DNA of 64,000 bases from Niabella beijingensis. GTDB lineage: Bacteria > Bacteroidota > Bacteroidia > Chitinophagales > Chitinophagaceae. Under the pieces are notes generated by a model. That model was not told the origin of the DNA and did not search any database. It saw only the letters and a program-made list of their open reading frames with translations. Below are positions 45,694 through 55,007 of the stretch, one piece after another (position 1 is the first letter of the stretch; each line of letters starts with the position of its first letter). The translations under genes and the position numbers were made by a program. The stretch is taken from contig NZ_JAIQDI010000002.1 of NCBI RefSeq assembly GCF_020034665.1, forward strand, positions 372,001-436,000, written 5' to 3'.

Positions 45694-46140
45694 TTATTTT
45701 ACAGGAATGCTGAACGCCACTTCTTCAGGCGGTAAGCATTGCTTATCATTACAGACCATGTAGGTAAGCGTACCTTTTACCGTAGGTGATTGGTCTGTTA
45801 GTTTGACCTTTTGCTGGAACACGACAGATTTTTCGTAATAACCTACTTGCATATCAAAAGTCGGGTCGTGTTTAACAATCGGTTTTGCCGCCAGTACTTT
45901 TCCGTTCAATTGGTAGCTTTTGGATGACTGGAACGAAAAACTTGTGGGCTGCGGACCATCTTTAGGAACCGAAAGTGAATAGATGTGCCAACCGTTTTCA
46001 ATTGTTGCTTTTAAAAGCAGTACGGCTTCTTTATCGCTGGTACGTTTTGCAGCATAAGACCATTTGACAGGCTTTAATATCTGTCCGAAAGATGTGGCAC
46101 TTAGGAATACAAATGCCACAAAAAATATTATCTTTTTCAT
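45694..46140 (-). CDS. Free-standing DsbD N-terminal (alpha) domain
   Basis: This 148-residue exported protein has a signal (1-20). It matches the immunoglobulin-like N-terminal domain of DsbD: VKWSYAAKRTSDKEAVLLLK, WHIYSLSV and the redox motif C130-NDKQ-C135. In most DsbD proteins this domain is fused to the membrane part; here it is a separate gene 10 nt upstream of dsbD. It should shuttle electrons from DsbD to periplasmic clients such as the TlpA proteins. The C-x4-C motif indicates it is redox active. Confidence 0.82.
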   Translation of the reverse strand: MKKIIFFVAFVFLSATSFGQILKPVKWSYAAKRTSDKEAVLLLKATIENGWHIYSLSVPKDGPQPTSFSFQSSKSYQLNGKVLAAKPIVKHDPTFDMQVGYYEKSVVFQQKVKLTDQSPTVKGTLTYMVCNDKQCLPPEEVAFSIPVK

Positions 46141-46164
46141 TGTATTACATTTTAGGGTTCATTA

Positions 46165-46731
46165 TTATTTTTCATCCAGCAGTTTCTTCATCAGGTCAAG
46201 CACTTCCTGCGACATGTAGTCTGCACCGCCGACCTGCCTGCCGATGATATTATTTTTCTTGTCTACTATTATAGTTGTGGGGATAGAACCTGTGAATAAG
46301 TCACGGGGTATATCGCCATCGGGAATATAAACAGGTAAGTCAAACTTTTTACCTTGCATCCATTTTTTGGACTTTTCTATATTTCCATCTACATCCACCA
46401 TAAGGAATACTAAATCTTTGTTATCCTTAAAGTTCTTCCGCAGTTCGTTGATGGATGGCATTTCGTGTATGCAGGGCGGACACCATGTAGCCCAAAGATT
46501 GATAAAGACCACTTTTCCTTTTAAGGAATGCAACGAAACGGATTTACCATTCTCGTCCTTAAACTTTAAGTCAGGCGTTTCCTGCGCCTCGGACACTAAT
46601 GGCCGTCCGCCATTAGTGTTCTGATTTGCGTTCAATTTTCTATCAATACTATTTCCATTCATTGATGCGTATGCTAATCCCGTAATGACTATCAGGGGAA
46701 GTAAGGCTAATTTTTTGATATTCATTTTCAT
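46165..46731 (-). CDS. Exported TlpA-like thioredoxin
   Basis: The product has 188 residues with an N-terminal signal or anchor (about 7-24). The thioredoxin domain has VVFINLWATWCPPCIHEMPS (C84, C87) and the GSIPTTIIVDKKNN cis-proline region. It is closely related to the 43405 lipoprotein but lacks the lipobox. It lies 4 nt downstream of the RND adaptor gene, a tight join between the pump genes and the thiol-relay genes of the operon. Confidence 0.87.
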   Translation of the reverse strand: MKMNIKKLALLPLIVITGLAYASMNGNSIDRKLNANQNTNGGRPLVSEAQETPDLKFKDENGKSVSLHSLKGKVVFINLWATWCPPCIHEMPSINELRKNFKDNKDLVFLMVDVDGNIEKSKKWMQGKKFDLPVYIPDGDIPRDLFTGSIPTTIIVDKKNNIIGRQVGGADYMSQEVLDLMKKLLDEK

Positions 46732-46735
46732 GCTC

Positions 46736-47845
46736 TTATTTTTTTATTTTACCCTCTTTGATTTCTTCCGATGGTTTCAAGATGATTTTATCCTCCGGCG
46801 CAAGATTGCCGTAAACCTCTGTCAGCGTATCTAAACGGATGCCCTCTTTTACAGCTATACGTTTTACTTCATCGTTGTTCATTGTTAATACATACATTCC
46901 CGATTGGGTATTCAAAACGGATTTATTGTTTACCCAATAGGATGGACTTTTACGCTGCAATTTCAATTTGACCTGTGCGTAATCGCCCCCCTGTAATTCG
47001 CCTACTGGATTGCTCACGTCAAACTCCAGTGTAAGGGAACGGTCTTTCTGGTCGAGCAATCCTGATGTACGGGAAAGTTTGGCATCGAATGTTTTACCCG
47101 GTTGTGAACTGACTGTAAATGTTGCGGGCATTCCCTGTTTTACAGATGCTGCGTGTTTTTCCGGCAGTGATAAGGTTAAGCGTAGCTTATTGCCCTGTGC
47201 CATCATGAATAAAGGCATGTTGCCCCCTGTTCCTGCCAAAGCACCAACCGAAACATTACGCTCTGTAATAATCCCATCAAATGGTGCTGTGATGCGCAGG
47301 TACTGTTGCAACTGTGAAGAATGTGCTGTACCTGCTTTTGAGGCATCATAAGAAGATTTGGCACTTTCCATTGCACTTTTTGCCCTGTCCAGTTCAATAT
47401 CCGCAACGGCTCCCGTTGTTTTGGAAGCGGTAACCAATCGGTCATACGCTTGTTTAGCATAGAGGTAATCACTATATACTTTTTGCTCCGATGATTTACT
47501 TGACAGGTATTCCTGTTGCATTTCCGGTGCTTCCAATACCGCTAAAAGCTGCCCTTTGCGCACCCGGTCACCACGGTCAACGTACATTTTTTGAACAAAG
47601 CCCGTAACCTTAGCAAATACGGCTACCTGCTCGTAGGGTTTCAGTTCTGCCGGTACAGAAATTTCATATTCGGGATTGATAAACTGTACCGGAGCCGTTT
47701 TATAATTTACCGCCCTGGGCTGTTCGGTTTTAACTTGTTCTTTTTCCTTTTCTTTGTGGGAGCAAGCCGAAAGCAGTAATACCAGCGATGCAGTCAGTGC
47801 CAATACTACTGTCGATTTTCTATTGATTGAAATGCTATGATACAT
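46736..47845 (-). CDS. RND efflux adaptor (membrane fusion lipoprotein)
   Basis: This 369-residue periplasmic adaptor has a lipobox ending at C28 (LLLSAC). It shows the HlyD/AcrA pattern: a lipoyl half (SVPAELKPYEQVAVFAKVTG), an alpha hairpin (about 105-180) and a second lipoyl half (LRITAPFDGIITERNVSVG), then the beta-barrel. It links the inner-membrane RND pump to the outer-membrane channel. The gene order is channel, pump, adaptor, which differs from the common adaptor-first order. The export substrate is unknown, and no metal-binding His/Met-rich segments are seen. Confidence 0.9.
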   Translation of the reverse strand: MYHSISINRKSTVVLALTASLVLLLSACSHKEKEKEQVKTEQPRAVNYKTAPVQFINPEYEISVPAELKPYEQVAVFAKVTGFVQKMYVDRGDRVRKGQLLAVLEAPEMQQEYLSSKSSEQKVYSDYLYAKQAYDRLVTASKTTGAVADIELDRAKSAMESAKSSYDASKAGTAHSSQLQQYLRITAPFDGIITERNVSVGALAGTGGNMPLFMMAQGNKLRLTLSLPEKHAASVKQGMPATFTVSSQPGKTFDAKLSRTSGLLDQKDRSLTLEFDVSNPVGELQGGDYAQVKLKLQRKSPSYWVNNKSVLNTQSGMYVLTMNNDEVKRIAVKEGIRLDTLTEVYGNLAPEDKIILKPSEEIKEGKIKK

Positions 47846-47868
47846 TGTGATGATTATTTTAAAGTTTA

Positions 47869-50800
47869 TTATATCGTTTGTTTACCGGATTGTTCTGCAT
47901 AATACCTGCTCTCACAATCGTCAGGGTCTAATGACGGGCTAATTACTTTCGTTCTTGACATCATAGATGAAAAGAAATGCGGAACCAATAACAGGATGGT
48001 TACGGTAGAGGCAATCAGTCCACCAATAACAGCCCTGCCCAATGGTGCTACCTGCTCTGCGCCATCGCCTAAGCCCAATGCCATCGGCAGCATCCCGGCA
48101 AGCATCGCTGCGGCAGTCATCAATACAGGTCTTAACCTTGACGAAGCTGCCAGCCTTGCGGCATTAATAGGTCTTAACGCCATTTTTGTACGGTAATATT
48201 CAGCTTGATTAACCAATAAAACCGCATTGGAAACCGATACCCCAAGCGACATAATAATACCCATATAGGACTGGAGGTTAAGCGTGCTACCTGTCAGGAA
48301 TAGAATAATAAGGCTTCCCGCAATCACAGCAGGTAATACCGATAGGATAATCAAAGGCACTTTGAACGATTGGTAGTAAGCCGATAGCATCAGGAATATA
48401 GCGATAATCGCCACTCCTAAACCTGCCAATAAACTCCCTAATGTATCATCCAACAATTGTAACGTTCCCTCTGTCCATACAACCGTGCCACGGGGTGCTT
48501 CGCCTGCATCTTTAATCGCCTGCTTTACTGCCCTTGAAGCCGTACCCAAATCCTTATCATACAGATTGGCTACAATGGTCACGTATCGGTTCGGACCCTT
48601 ACGGTTGACCTGTGCCGGAGCCGTTACCCTGCGGATAGTTGCCACATCTTCCAGTACCGGGCGAAGACTTCCCGCTTTCAACGGAAGTGAGCGCAATCTT
48701 TCCTCCGACATAATACCCTCCGGTATCTGTACCTGTGTTTGGAATACTAATCCCGATTTCGGGTCTATCCAAAGGTTTTTATCGGTAAAGCGGGTAGATG
48801 AGGTAGCCGTAACAAGACTGCGGGTAATATCCTGCATCGTCAGCCCGAACTGCCCGGCAAGGTCACGGTTTACCTCGATTTCCATACTCGGATAGGCAAC
48901 AGGTTCCGCAATGCGTACATCACGCAGATAAGGAACTTTTTTGAGGTTTGCCTCAATCTTTGATGCGTGGGCATAAGCACCTTTTACCTGACCTGCTCCG
49001 ACTTTAACCTCAATAGGTGTCATCGCTCCCTGACCCATGATTTTTTCGGTCAGTTCCATCGGCTCAAAATTGAAAGCAACTTCGGGATGCTTCTTGATAA
49101 TCTTTTGACGGACTTTCTCTTTAAAATCTTCCATCGAACCGCCGTACACCTCTTTATTGACCGAAATTTGCAGCACGGCTTCGTGAGAAGCATTACTAAA
49201 AAGGAATATCGGGTTGATAGGTGAACCTGCGGGGTGCATCCCTACAAATGCGGAGGTAATGTTCAATCCGTTTTCAGGGAGTTCAGCCTTAATATCCTCC
49301 GTAATATCTTTGACAATCTGCTCGGTCTTTTCGAGCCTGCTTCCTGACGGAGCATCTATTCGTATCTGAAAATCGCCGTTATTGGAAACGGGCATTACGT
49401 CCGTGCCTACAACAGTCAATAATAAGCCTGAAATTGCACCAGCAACCAATACATAGACCACGAAAAGCGGTATGGCTTTGGTTGACCATTTACGCATTTT
49501 AAACGAATAGTTTACCCGGAACTTATCGAAAAAAGCCCGCTTTCTCGGTGTGTTGGCTTCCGTGTTGTGCTTGTTTTTCATCATCCAGTTTGCCAGTATC
49601 GGGACAAAGGTCTGTGACGCCAAAAAGGATGCAATCATCGCAAAGGCAACCGCCATAGACAAAGGCATAAACATATCTTTCGGAATACCTGCCATAATAA
49701 ATGCAGGGGTCAATACCGCAAGGATACACAGCAATATCAGCAATTTGGGGATAGAGATTTCAAGCAAAGCATCTATAATGGCTCGCTGTTTCTTTTTACC
49801 CATTTCCATGTGCTGGTGAATGTTCTCTATCGTTACCGTGGCTTCATCGACCAGGATACCGATGGACAGGGCAAGCCCGCTCAATGTCATAATATTAATG
49901 GTCTGCCCGAAAAGGTACAATGTGGTCACGGCTGCAAGAATGGCAATCGGTATGGTCAGTACCACAATGATAGCCCCACGGGTATCGCCTAAGAACAATA
50001 ATATCATCAACCCTGTAAATACCGCTCCCAAAATTCCCTCGTGTATCAGATTGGAAAGGGAACGCTCGATATAATTGGATTGGTCAAACTCATAGCTGAC
50101 CTTTACATCTTCCGGTAGCTGGTCTTTCAGCATCGGGATAGCTGCCTTTAGGTTTTCCACTGCATCCAAAGTAGAGGCATCCGCTTTTTTGATAATAGGC
50201 AAGTAAACCGAACGTTTACCATTTACCAAAGCGTAGCCCACGGTTTGGTCGGCTCCGTCCTCCACACGAGCAACATCGCCCACATATACAGTACGGTTAT
50301 CGCTTGTTCTTACAGGGGTTTTCAACAATTCTTCGGGTCCTTTGGCAATGGAGTTAATGGGAGCCATCAGGTTCTCATTATCAATGCGGATATTTCCGGC
50401 AGGTGACGGAAGACTGTTCTTGGTAATGGCTACCGTAATATCTTCGGGGCTTAATCCGTTCGCCTGCATCGCTTCGGGGTCAATGTTAATGACAATGGAA
50501 CGGATGTTCCCGCCAAAAGGCGCAGGAGAAGTAATACCGGGAATTTGTACGAACATCGGTCTTATTTTGGTCAGTGCCAATGTCTGTATTTCATTTACGG
50601 AACGCTGGTCGCTTTCAAACACGAGGTTACCCACAGGGAGCGAACTACCGTCAAAGCGTACCACCATCGGGGGGACGGCTCCGGGCGGCAGGAAGCCCAT
50701 TGCCCGTGAAACGGATGTTGATACCTCTCCGGCAGCCTGCGACATATCGGTTCCGGGATAAAAGGTCAGCTTCATCAGGGTCAAACCCTGTACGCTTTTA

Positions 50801-51045
50801 AAATCAATATTTTTTACGCCACTGACAAACAGGAGTACCTTTTGGAACTCGTTTGCCATAAAGCCATCCATATATGCTGGCGATAAACCGCCATAAGGCA
50901 TGGCAACATACATCGCAGGCAATTCCACTTCAGGAAATATATCTACGTTAATTTTTTTTATGGTATTATACGAAAAGAATGCTATCGCCAGTACGACAAC
51001 CATAATCGCAATGGGCTTTCTTAACGCAAATCTTATAATGTTCAT
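47869..51045 (-). CDS. RND efflux pump
   Basis: This 1058-residue inner-membrane transporter has the AcrB/MdtB layout: TM1, a large periplasmic loop, TM2-6, a second loop and TM8-12. TM4 carries the proton-relay motif GILVDEATVTIENIH, with VDEA rather than the HAE1 VDDA. Proton-driven export of hydrophobic drugs, or sometimes metals, is expected from the family. It is 23 nt upstream of the adaptor gene. Linkage to TlpA, DsbD and SoxB-like genes suggests thiol or sulfur compounds, but the substrate cannot be read from sequence. Confidence 0.93.
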   Translation of the reverse strand: MNIIRFALRKPIAIMVVVLAIAFFSYNTIKKINVDIFPEVELPAMYVAMPYGGLSPAYMDGFMANEFQKVLLFVSGVKNIDFKSVQGLTLMKLTFYPGTDMSQAAGEVSTSVSRAMGFLPPGAVPPMVVRFDGSSLPVGNLVFESDQRSVNEIQTLALTKIRPMFVQIPGITSPAPFGGNIRSIVINIDPEAMQANGLSPEDITVAITKNSLPSPAGNIRIDNENLMAPINSIAKGPEELLKTPVRTSDNRTVYVGDVARVEDGADQTVGYALVNGKRSVYLPIIKKADASTLDAVENLKAAIPMLKDQLPEDVKVSYEFDQSNYIERSLSNLIHEGILGAVFTGLMILLFLGDTRGAIIVVLTIPIAILAAVTTLYLFGQTINIMTLSGLALSIGILVDEATVTIENIHQHMEMGKKKQRAIIDALLEISIPKLLILLCILAVLTPAFIMAGIPKDMFMPLSMAVAFAMIASFLASQTFVPILANWMMKNKHNTEANTPRKRAFFDKFRVNYSFKMRKWSTKAIPLFVVYVLVAGAISGLLLTVVGTDVMPVSNNGDFQIRIDAPSGSRLEKTEQIVKDITEDIKAELPENGLNITSAFVGMHPAGSPINPIFLFSNASHEAVLQISVNKEVYGGSMEDFKEKVRQKIIKKHPEVAFNFEPMELTEKIMGQGAMTPIEVKVGAGQVKGAYAHASKIEANLKKVPYLRDVRIAEPVAYPSMEIEVNRDLAGQFGLTMQDITRSLVTATSSTRFTDKNLWIDPKSGLVFQTQVQIPEGIMSEERLRSLPLKAGSLRPVLEDVATIRRVTAPAQVNRKGPNRYVTIVANLYDKDLGTASRAVKQAIKDAGEAPRGTVVWTEGTLQLLDDTLGSLLAGLGVAIIAIFLMLSAYYQSFKVPLIILSVLPAVIAGSLIILFLTGSTLNLQSYMGIIMSLGVSVSNAVLLVNQAEYYRTKMALRPINAARLAASSRLRPVLMTAAAMLAGMLPMALGLGDGAEQVAPLGRAVIGGLIASTVTILLLVPHFFSSMMSRTKVISPSLDPDDCESRYYAEQSGKQTI

Positions 51046-51055
51046 ATACGATTAT

Positions 51056-52441
51056 TTAAAGGTTGTTAAACAAAAAGTCAAAATCAGCAGTTAGCTCTGC
51101 TTCGTAAGCGAGCAGTACCCAATACTCACGGGAAGCCTCGATGTGGGCGTTCTCTGCCTGTTCCAGCAAAATGCGTATCTGTAAAAGTTCGCTCAACGTG
51201 ATTAAACCGCTTTTGTACCTTGCGAGGTACATATTGTAAGCATCCTGCGATTGCTGAACCGCAAGTTTTGTTTTCCTAAGTTGCTCATACTGCTGCATGA
51301 TTTTTGCCTGCGAAGCGGACAAATCTGCCTGCATCGCCTGTTCGTATTGCGAATGCAGATACTTAGTGCTTTCCGCTTCTTTAAAAAGCTGTTCTCCTTT
51401 TTTACGATTGGTGTACAGACTTGTTAAATTCCAGGTGATACCGATACCCGCCAAAACGTTATTGGTGGTATTATTAAACCCGTCTTTCCATGCACCTGAT
51501 ACCCTACCGTTAGTTCCTATACCCGTACCACGGTACGCATAGCCACCTAATAGATTTATTGAGGGCAAAGAAGACCTTTTTTGTGCCTCACCACTCAATG
51601 TATAGTACTCGGATTGCTTATCTAAAGCATCTAAAATGGGATGTGAGGGATTGATGGTATTTAATTTGTTTAAATTGTTTTGGGCAGGATTGCCAAAACG
51701 GTCGGCAGATGCCGTATAATTAACCGTGTCATTGCCGTACAGTTCCAATAGTTTAATGTAAGAGGCACTTTTAAAACCGTTCCATTTATCGTGTTCGCCC
51801 ATTGCCTGTACATAGGATGATGATGCAAGGAGGCTGTCTGCAGCAGGGCGTAAACCCGATGCAGATAAGCCGGACGTTATTTTGCGAATGTCGTCAAGAC
51901 GTTCCGCATTCTTTTCCGTCCATTGCAGTTTGGCTTCGTTGTACAAAAGCGCAATGTACCTTTCGGATAAAGTCTTTTTCAGATTGAGCAGGTAAGCATC
52001 CTTATCGCTTACCGATTTATTATATAAAGCTCCAGCAGCTTCGTTCTGCTTACGGAGTTTTCCGAAAGAGAATAATTCCCATTCCACAGTAGCAGAACCA
52101 AAAGTATTGGCGGCGGTAGAACTACCATCCAATGGGACTGCTGAACCACTGACATTGAAAAAACCTGCCTGCGGAAAAAATGCGCCTGCGCTTCCCTCGT
52201 AGGTTCCGTAGGTATTCTGTGCTTGTGCTTTTACCTGTGGGAGCATTTTGCCCTTAACCGCCTCTTGATTGAGTTTTGCGGCATCAATGGCAGATGTTTT
52301 TGCGCCAATGCCCGGATAATTTTCTTCTACCTTAGACCATAAGCTGCCTAACGTATTTTCCTTTTGCTGCTGCGCATAGATTGGAAATGCAGCAACAACG
52401 GCAATCCACAATAATGTGGTCGCCATAATATGTTTTATCAT
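51056..52441 (-). CDS. TolC-family outer-membrane channel
   Basis: This 461-residue exported protein has a signal (1-24) and the OEP pattern of long coiled-coil helices in two halves (about 55-230 and 265-455). It is first in the efflux operon and 10 nt before the RND gene. It forms the outer-membrane exit duct of the tripartite pump. A perfect 7-bp inverted repeat lies 22 nt upstream, a possible operator for the whole ten-gene unit. Confidence 0.9.
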   Translation of the reverse strand: MIKHIMATTLLWIAVVAAFPIYAQQQKENTLGSLWSKVEENYPGIGAKTSAIDAAKLNQEAVKGKMLPQVKAQAQNTYGTYEGSAGAFFPQAGFFNVSGSAVPLDGSSTAANTFGSATVEWELFSFGKLRKQNEAAGALYNKSVSDKDAYLLNLKKTLSERYIALLYNEAKLQWTEKNAERLDDIRKITSGLSASGLRPAADSLLASSSYVQAMGEHDKWNGFKSASYIKLLELYGNDTVNYTASADRFGNPAQNNLNKLNTINPSHPILDALDKQSEYYTLSGEAQKRSSLPSINLLGGYAYRGTGIGTNGRVSGAWKDGFNNTTNNVLAGIGITWNLTSLYTNRKKGEQLFKEAESTKYLHSQYEQAMQADLSASQAKIMQQYEQLRKTKLAVQQSQDAYNMYLARYKSGLITLSELLQIRILLEQAENAHIEASREYWVLLAYEAELTADFDFLFNNL

Positions 52442-52462
52442 ATTACTTTACAAATTTTGGAT

Positions 52463-52481
52463 AGGTCGTAAAGCACGACCT
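52463..52481 (-). promoter_or_regulatory. Inverted repeat upstream of the efflux/thiol operon
   Basis: AGGTCGT (52463-52469) and ACGACCT (52475-52481) are perfect reverse complements with a 5-nt spacer. A -7-like AAAATTTG on the minus strand (52451-52458) sits between it and the TolC start. It could be an operator or a 5' mRNA hairpin. Confidence 0.5.
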
Positions 52482-52553
52482 TAAATTATTTTAAAATGAA
52501 ATCAATAGAAATTCGACCCATTGAACAGGTACGGTCAACAGGGAAAAAAGGAA

Positions 52554-52976
52554 TTAGCTGGCGTAATGGATAATGAGTTTCCGGTATTCCAAGAAGATAG
52601 GAATTGAACTGCGGATTTTACCACTGCCACTGTAAAGGGGGTGTTTGTTTTCTTTGTTTACTGGACGTAAACCGAAAATAAATAGGAATGCAGCCGTGAG
52701 AATAACGGCTGGCAATAAATCGTTCGCATGAAATGAAACCTTTTGAACGATTGAAATATCAGCAGTATTAAGCTGGGTACAGTTTTCAAATGTATTTGAA
52801 GAATAGGATTGGCTGCCTTTAGGTATGCTCCGTTCGGTCTTGGTAGGAATACCAGCCAAATTTTTGAGACTTGTCTTGACCGCACAGGACGTAAGTAATA
52901 CCAAAAGCATTGCAGCGAACACAAAAAAGTATCGCTTACAACTTGCTAAAATATTTGATATATTCTTATCCATCAA
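52554..52976 (-). CDS. Small lipoprotein with a membrane segment, unknown role
   Basis: This 140-residue protein has a lipobox (LLVLLTSC, C31). A short polar region follows, then one hydrophobic segment (LLPAVILTAAFLFIFGL, about 87-103). I do not recognise the family. It lies upstream of the efflux operon on the same strand, separated by 112 nt containing the inverted repeat. It may be an accessory surface or envelope protein. Confidence 0.5.
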   Translation of the reverse strand: MMDKNISNILASCKRYFFVFAAMLLVLLTSCAVKTSLKNLAGIPTKTERSIPKGSQSYSSNTFENCTQLNTADISIVQKVSFHANDLLPAVILTAAFLFIFGLRPVNKENKHPLYSGSGKIRSSIPIFLEYRKLIIHYAS

Positions 52977-53194
52977 TTCACAAAAATAGTTTTATTTAAT
53001 TAAGGGTACAAACAATTCTGTCCATTTTATGCTTTTTTAACACGAAAATTGGTGAAATACGTTTAAGTATGCCAATAAAGCTGCACGTTTTTATTATTAT
53101 TCCTGCGCCATAGGTGTCGATGAAATTATGTATAAAATCGTATGGCATAAACTTTGCGCCAACTTTAGAGGAACATTTCTTAATTCTTTTAGCT

Positions 53195-53362
53195 ATGAGA
53201 CGTAAGCGAACCATTGATATTATTTGTATTTTATTAGCTATTACAGCAGTGGTAATGATATATTTAGGGATATCCGCAGGAATATTACCGCCAACAGTAA
53301 CAGGGATAGGCTTTTTCTTAATTATCTGGGCTTTTCAGATTTTCAGAAAAGACTTACGCTGA
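53195..53362 (+). CDS. Small two-helix membrane protein
   Basis: The product has 55 residues from ATG 53195; the longer frame from 53114 adds a non-hydrophobic leader over a probable promoter. Two hydrophobic stretches are seen (IICILLAITAVVMIYLGI and ITGIGFFLIIWAF-like). It is the only plus-strand gene in this part of the island and diverges from the lipoprotein gene. The family is unrecognised and the function unknown. Confidence 0.5.
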   Translation: MRRKRTIDIICILLAITAVVMIYLGISAGILPPTVTGIGFFLIIWAFQIFRKDLR

Positions 53363-53403
53363 TAATTTCCTTGCAATGAAAGTATGCAACTGCTCGTCAT
53401 TCA

Positions 53404-54876
53404 CTACTTAACCAATTCTTTATTTTTTTCCGACCATTCATTAATCCCTCCTAAGTACATGCGTAGGTTTTTTATGCCTTTTCTTTTCAGTAAAGAGTAA
53501 GCCATCGCAGCACGTAATCCGCTTTGACAATGTACAATAACAGGTTTGTCAGTATTGATTTTATCCAAGTTATTTTCCAACGAGGTTAGTACTATATGAT
53601 TGACCCCTTTGATATGCCCGCTTTCATATTCGCTATCGCTTCTTACGTCTATGATTTGAATATCGTTTTTACCTATATGCTTTTCGAGTTCTTCCGCACT
53701 CACGAGGTCAGATTGCTCCAGCTTGATATTCATGTTATCTAAGTCGGTGACAAAACCATAGATATTATCCATTCCGATACGCATTAGTTTCCGGGTTAAA
53801 TCTTCTGTTTTGCTTTCCTCTGTTATCAATACCAGCTGCTGCTGATAATCGGCTAAAGAACCCAGCCAAGTGCTGATTGATTTGCCATTTTCTATATGCA
53901 GGCTATTCGGGATATTCCCTTTCGCTACCACTTCTTTATTGCGTGTATCAATAATGAGCAGGTTATCATCTATTGATTGCCTAAATGCCTTAGCATCCAA
54001 TTTCGGATATATCGGAACTTGTATCAGCAACGGACGTTCTGCCTTGTTTAATTGCTTCATTACCGCAAAATATTTCGGCGGTGCTGGTTGCCCGTCTAAA
54101 ATATATTTTACAAAGCCATTTTCATCATTTTTAAACTGAAAGGCTTTGCTATTCTGCTTTTCTTCCTTTAATGTAGAATGCGGAATAGTACTTAGGCTCT
54201 TTCCACAAAATGAACCTGCTCCGTGTCCAGCCCATATTTCCAACTCATCCGGTAATTTGGAAAATTTTTGAATGGAAGCATAAAGCTGCCTGGCTCCTTG
54301 CTCTTGTGACCCGATTTGACCTGCTGCCTTTTCCAATAAGTCGGGACGTCCAACGTTACCCACGAAAATGAAATCACCTGTAATGGCTCTTTGAGGCGTA
54401 GCGGGTACTTTTGTATCGCTTACCAAAAAAGTAATACTTTCAGGCGTATGACCAGGTGTGTGCATTACTTTCAGTTCTACCTGACCGATTGAGATAATGC
54501 TACCGTCTTTTAGTCCTGTGTGCTGAAACTGATATTGCCAGTCTGTTCCACCCTCATCAGAAAGTAACAATTCGGCTTTGGTGGCGGCTGCCAACTCACG
54601 GGAACCGCTTAAAAAATCGGCATGAATGTGGGTTTCAGTTACTTTAGTAATGGTGAGATTGTTGGTTTTAGCAATTTCCAAATAGGTATCTATATCCCGT
54701 TTGGGGTCAACCACAATAGCTTCTTTGGTTTTTAAATCGCCTATCACAAAACTTGCCTGTGACAGTGTTTCATCATATACACGCTCGAAAAAATAGCTTT
54801 GGGCATGCAATTTATTAACTTGTCCTAACAACGTAAACAGAAAAATAATCGTTGTTAATCTTATTGTGTGCAACAT
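53404..54876 (-). CDS. Exported CstB-like persulfide dioxygenase-rhodanese
   Basis: This 490-residue protein is a paralogue of the 57139 gene but with an N-terminal signal (1-25, ending LHAQ), so it is predicted periplasmic. The metallo-beta-lactamase part has THIHADF (H83, H85, D87), HTPGHTPES and TGDFIF. A degenerate rhodanese (about 285-380) and an active rhodanese with HCQSGLR follow. CstB-type enzymes oxidise persulfides with a mononuclear iron and transfer sulfane sulfur. It is its own transcription unit, driven by a promoter with the shared dyad (54908-54952). A periplasmic version would detoxify persulfides outside the cytoplasm. Confidence 0.85.
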   Translation of the reverse strand: MLHTIRLTTIIFLFTLLGQVNKLHAQSYFFERVYDETLSQASFVIGDLKTKEAIVVDPKRDIDTYLEIAKTNNLTITKVTETHIHADFLSGSRELAAATKAELLLSDEGGTDWQYQFQHTGLKDGSIISIGQVELKVMHTPGHTPESITFLVSDTKVPATPQRAITGDFIFVGNVGRPDLLEKAAGQIGSQEQGARQLYASIQKFSKLPDELEIWAGHGAGSFCGKSLSTIPHSTLKEEKQNSKAFQFKNDENGFVKYILDGQPAPPKYFAVMKQLNKAERPLLIQVPIYPKLDAKAFRQSIDDNLLIIDTRNKEVVAKGNIPNSLHIENGKSISTWLGSLADYQQQLVLITEESKTEDLTRKLMRIGMDNIYGFVTDLDNMNIKLEQSDLVSAEELEKHIGKNDIQIIDVRSDSEYESGHIKGVNHIVLTSLENNLDKINTDKPVIVHCQSGLRAAMAYSLLKRKGIKNLRMYLGGINEWSEKNKELVK

Positions 54877-54907
54877 AAGTCATCATTCTTTTTAAATTTG
54901 TAACCCA

Positions 54908-54952
54908 CAAATTTAGCCTATCTGTATGCCACGTACTGTAACTTTTGTTACA
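54908..54952 (-). promoter_or_regulatory. Crp/Fnr-type promoter B (exported CstB-like gene)
   Basis: On the minus strand the -7 box is TAAATTTG (54908-54915). Twenty-one nt upstream lies the perfect dyad TGTAAC-AAAA-GTTACA (54937-54952). This is the best of three identically spaced copies. The dyad takes the place of a -33 element, the geometry of activator-dependent promoters. Confidence 0.75.
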
Positions 54953-55007
54953 TAAGATGACTTATAAGTATTTAAACAGGGTTTTTGACCATTTAATACT
55001 CGTTGCT

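Noticed and set aside
46736..52441. Heavy-metal (Cus/Czc-type) efflux pump
   Set aside because: The adaptor has no His- or Met-rich metal-binding region, and the neighbouring genes are thiol proteins rather than metal sensors. It cannot be excluded, but it is not supported.
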